A DNA stretch of 24,675 nt, from assembly GCA_023443345.1 (NCBI GenBank), contig JAEZUZ010000045.1, forward strand, positions 1-24,675, read 5' to 3'. Each line of letters starts with the position of its first letter. Positions within the stretch are counted from its first letter, which is position 1. Of this stretch, positions 22,307 through 24,675 are shown in pieces. The DNA is from Bacillota bacterium (GTDB taxonomy: Bacteria > Bacillota > Clostridia > Peptostreptococcales > Acidaminobacteraceae). The translations under genes were made by a program, and so were the position numbers. The notes under the pieces are model-generated. The model was not told where the DNA came from. It was given only the letters and a program-made list of their open reading frames with translations, and did no database searches.

Positions 22307-23595
22307 TAATAAACCATGTACTTTAGAAGTTTATTTGGTGCAACTTTTTTATCAGAAATAGTTATTGCATCAATAACCATCTGTGCAACCGTCTCTAATC
22401 TATCTTTCTTATCAGTGGTATAAAGTGTAGCTATAGGTTTGTCTTTACTTATATAATCTCCAATTTTTATATGGAAATCTATTCCTGCACTATAGTCAAT
22501 TTTATCTGACATCTTTCTTCTGCCAGCTCCTAAATCACAGGCAGCCTCACCTATTTGTTTATTATTTACACCGCTAAAATATCCTTCAATATTTGAATAA
22601 ACTTCTAACTTCTCCTCTGCTTTTGGAAGATTTAAATTCTTAGCGCCCTGGGCATACACAAATTCTTCGAACTTCTTATAAGCCTTGCCGTTGTAAAGAT
22701 TTTCAATAGTCATTTCTATTGCTTTATTTTTATCTTTTTCAATATCACACATCATTAGTAATTGTGAACATAGATATATGCACAGTTCAGTTAGGTCTTT
22801 AGGTCCATTTCCCTTTAGAGTTTCAATAGCTTCTTCAACTTCTAATGCATTTCCTATTTTATGGCCAAGTGGCTCGTCCATATTGGTGATAATGGCTCTT
22901 ATTCTCTTATTCATAAGTTTACCTATTTCAACCATTATACTAGCTAATTCTATGGCCTCTTCTGGATTTTAAAGAAAGGCACCAGAACCAACTTTGACAT
23001 CAAGTAAAATTGCATCACTGCCACTTGCTAATTTCTTGCTCATAATACTTGAAGCAATTAGGCCTTTTGCGTTAACTGTAGAAGTTACATCTCTTAGTGC
23101 ATATAACTTTTTATCAGCTGGAGCAATATTTTTACTCTGACCAATTACACTTATTCCAATATTTTCAACTTGATTAAAGAATTCTTCACTTGTAATTTCT
23201 GTATGGAATCCTTCAATAGACTCAAGTTTATCTACGGTTCCTCCAGTGTGACCAAGACCTCTACCTGACATTTTTGCCATAGGTATTCCAAAGCTTGCAA
23301 CTAATGGTGCAAGAATCAAAGTTGTCTTATCTCCAACACCACCTGTAGAATGTTTATCTGCTTTAATGCCTTTAATGTGACTTAAATCGACAACATCTCC
23401 TGAAAGCATCATGTATTTAGTAAGATTCTTTGTTTCTTCAATACTCAATCCATTGAGAAACATTGCCATAAGTAATGCTGAAGCTTGATAATCTTCTACA
23501 TTGCCATTTGTAAGTCCTTCAATAAAATACTTGATTTCCTCTTCATTTAATTCAAAGGAATCTCTCTTTTTTTCAATGATATTTACTATATTCAT
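22306..23595 (-). pseudogene. pdp: Pyrimidine-nucleoside phosphorylase, interrupted by an in-frame TAA
   Basis: Would phosphorolyse thymidine, deoxyuridine and uridine and feed deoxyribose-1-phosphate to DeoB. The whole gene is 430 codons, the family's normal length. It has the KxSxGGVGDKT phosphate site (ADKHSTGGVGDKT), KMSGRGLGHTGGTVDKLESI, and a C-terminal domain with GAACDLGAGR. A single TAA at 22971-22969 interrupts it. The frame reads GSGAFL-stop-NPEEAIELASIMVEIG with no shift, and relatives carry Lys at this place (GAFMK pattern), so AAA to TAA is the simplest change. Both halves are otherwise intact, with no other damage, implying a recent mutation, a consensus error, or readthrough. 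The 208-residue N-terminal product would lack the C-terminal domain. Restart at the ATG at 22935 lacks a ribosome binding site. It overlaps deoB and scpA by one base each. Confidence 0.9.
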
Positions 23596-24675
23596 TATTT
23601 CTCCAATAAATTTTCGCCATATGGTGTTGATTCTACGCCAAGATACTCACTTATAGTCTTAGCTATGCTGTAATACCCCTTCTTCATTCCAAAATTATAT
23701 GGTTTGATATTTTTAGAATACATAACTAAAAATACTCTTTCTCTAGTATGATCAGTTCCCTTATATGTTGGATCATTTCCATGGTCTGCTGTAACCATAA
23801 GAAGATCGTCATCTCTTAGTGAAGAAATGATTTCTGGAAGAGCTCTATCAAATTCTTCTATGGCATTTTTATATCCTAAGACATCTCTTCTATGACCATA
23901 TTTAGCATCAAAGTCAACTAAGTTAGTAAATATGATTCCTTTTTCAATGTCTTCTCTTTTAATCATTTCTATAGTTTTTTCTATGCCGTCTGCATTACTA
24001 CTTGTGTGAATTGCTTCTGTAATTCCATAACCATTAAATATATCTTCTATTTTACCTACAGCAACAGATTTCATCCCTGCTTCTTCAATAAAATTCAATA
24101 CTGTCTTATTAAATGGATCTAGTGAAAAATCTCTTCTATTTGCTGTTCTGGTATAATTGCCTTCTTCTCCTATAAAAGGTCTAGCAATTACTCTAGCAAC
24201 TGCGTGTTTTCCAACTAAGATTTTTCGAGCAATCTTGCACATGTTGTATAATTCTTCAACTGGAATAACTTCCTCATGAGCTGCAATTTGAAAAACAGAG
24301 TCTCCAGAAGTATAAACTATAGGTTTGCCTGTCTGAATATGCTCTTTTGCAAAGCGATTTATAATTTCAGTTCCTGAAGCTGGTTTGTTCCAAAGTATTT
24401 CTCTTGATATTTCTTTTTCAAATTTTTCAATTACTTCTCTAGGAAAACCATCAGGATATACTGGAAGAGGATTGTCTATCTTTAATCCTGCAATTTCCCA
24501 ATGCCCTATAGTTGTATCTTTTCCTTTTGAAACTTCTTCAAGTGAACCATGAACACCTATTGGATTTTCAATAGGCTCTAAATCAACTTCTTGAATATTT
24601 CCAAATCCCAATTTTCTTAAATTGCTAACTTTAATATCTGGATATTGTTCCAAGATATGTCCAAAAGTGTTAGCT
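23595..24675 (-). CDS. deoB: Phosphopentomutase (5' end outside window)
   Basis: Interconverts (deoxy)ribose-1-phosphate and 5-phosphate, linking nucleoside phosphorylases to the pentose pathway. About 359 residues are visible. The frame is open to the edge, where NTFGHILEQYPDIKVSNL matches the conserved N-terminal part of DeoB, so about 30 residues are missing; a TTG at 24653 is internal. The phosphorylated threonine should be the second Thr of GKDTTIGHWEIAG. Metal ligands are visible in DFDAKYGHRRD and TADHGNDPTYKGTDHTRE. The stop overlaps the pdp start by one base (TAATG), consistent with a salvage pair made from one transcript whose promoter lies beyond the window. Confidence 0.97.
   Translation of the reverse strand, partial: ANTFGHILEQYPDIKVSNLRKLGFGNIQEVDLEPIENPIGVHGSLEEVSKGKDTTIGHWEIAGLKIDNPLPVYPDGFPREVIEKFEKEISREILWNKPASGTEIINRFAKEHIQTGKPIVYTSGDSVFQIAAHEEVIPVEELYNMCKIARKILVGKHAVARVIARPFIGEEGNYTRTANRRDFSLDPFNKTVLNFIEEAGMKSVAVGKIEDIFNGYGITEAIHTSSNADGIEKTIEMIKREDIEKGIIFTNLVDFDAKYGHRRDVLGYKNAIEEFDRALPEIISSLRDDDLLMVTADHGNDPTYKGTDHTRERVFLVMYSKNIKPYNFGMKKGYYSIAKTISEYLGVESTPYGENLLEK

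Noticed and set aside
22306..23595. pdp as two separate genes or as a frameshift
   Set aside because: The second part is in the same frame as the first, with conserved residues continuing directly after the TAA (NPEEAIELASI). The downstream ATG has no ribosome binding site. A point nonsense change explains everything.
24651..24653. TTG as the start of deoB
   Set aside because: The frame continues upstream with NTFGHI, which is conserved in phosphopentomutases. The gene is simply cut by the window edge.

Overview
The window reads as a core-genome segment of a low-GC, AT-rich Bacillota, most likely an anaerobic Clostridia/Tissierellia-type organism. The grounds are AGA-dominated arginine codons, tightly packed operons, a T-box-controlled hisS-aspS operon, the deoB-pdp-scpA-scpB and mutS-mutL-miaA strings, and a selenium tRNA-modification gene. 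I cannot fix the genus. No rRNA, tRNA, CRISPR array, IS element or prophage is visible.

Left arm, + strand (1-7167). The 3' end of topA is followed by a promoter and an aspartate-specifier T-box leader. The leader controls hisS, aspS, an RseC-like membrane protein, rarA and an unannotated 55-residue membrane peptide, and this unit ends in a terminator built into the peptide's last codons. A separate promoter then drives a XerS-like tyrosine recombinase. Between its predicted transcription start and its ribosome binding site lies an inverted repeat with dif geometry (11-6-11) and the same central hexamer as the E. coli dif site.

Right arm, - strand (7168-24675). Read in transcription order, the first block is deoB (5' end outside the window), pdp (broken by an in-frame TAA), scpA, scpB, an RsuA/RluB-type pseudouridine synthase, mnmM, an RpiR-family regulator, cmk, plsC, ispH and a four-domain S1 protein. 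A terminator follows. The second block is mnmH/selU, miaB, mutS, mutL, miaA and a ynbB-type PLP enzyme. Most neighbours overlap by 1-28 bp or lie within 10 bp of each other.

The two arms converge exactly at 7167/7168, with no intergenic base. A perfect 34-bp palindrome spans the junction, serves as a two-way terminator and makes both proteins end in Asn-Arg-Asp-Glu. All genes to the left point right and all genes to the right point left, and a Xer recombinase with its own dif-like site sits beside the switch. The region is therefore a candidate chromosome-dimer-resolution locus near the replication terminus. That is an inference from layout and motif geometry.

Functional themes are tRNA charging (hisS, aspS), tRNA anticodon-loop modification at U34 (MnmM, MnmH) and A37 (MiaA, MiaB), DNA repair and fork maintenance (MutS, MutL, RarA), chromosome topology and segregation (TopA, ScpAB, Xer), nucleoside salvage (DeoB, Pdp, Cmk) and lipid/isoprenoid synthesis (PlsC, IspH).
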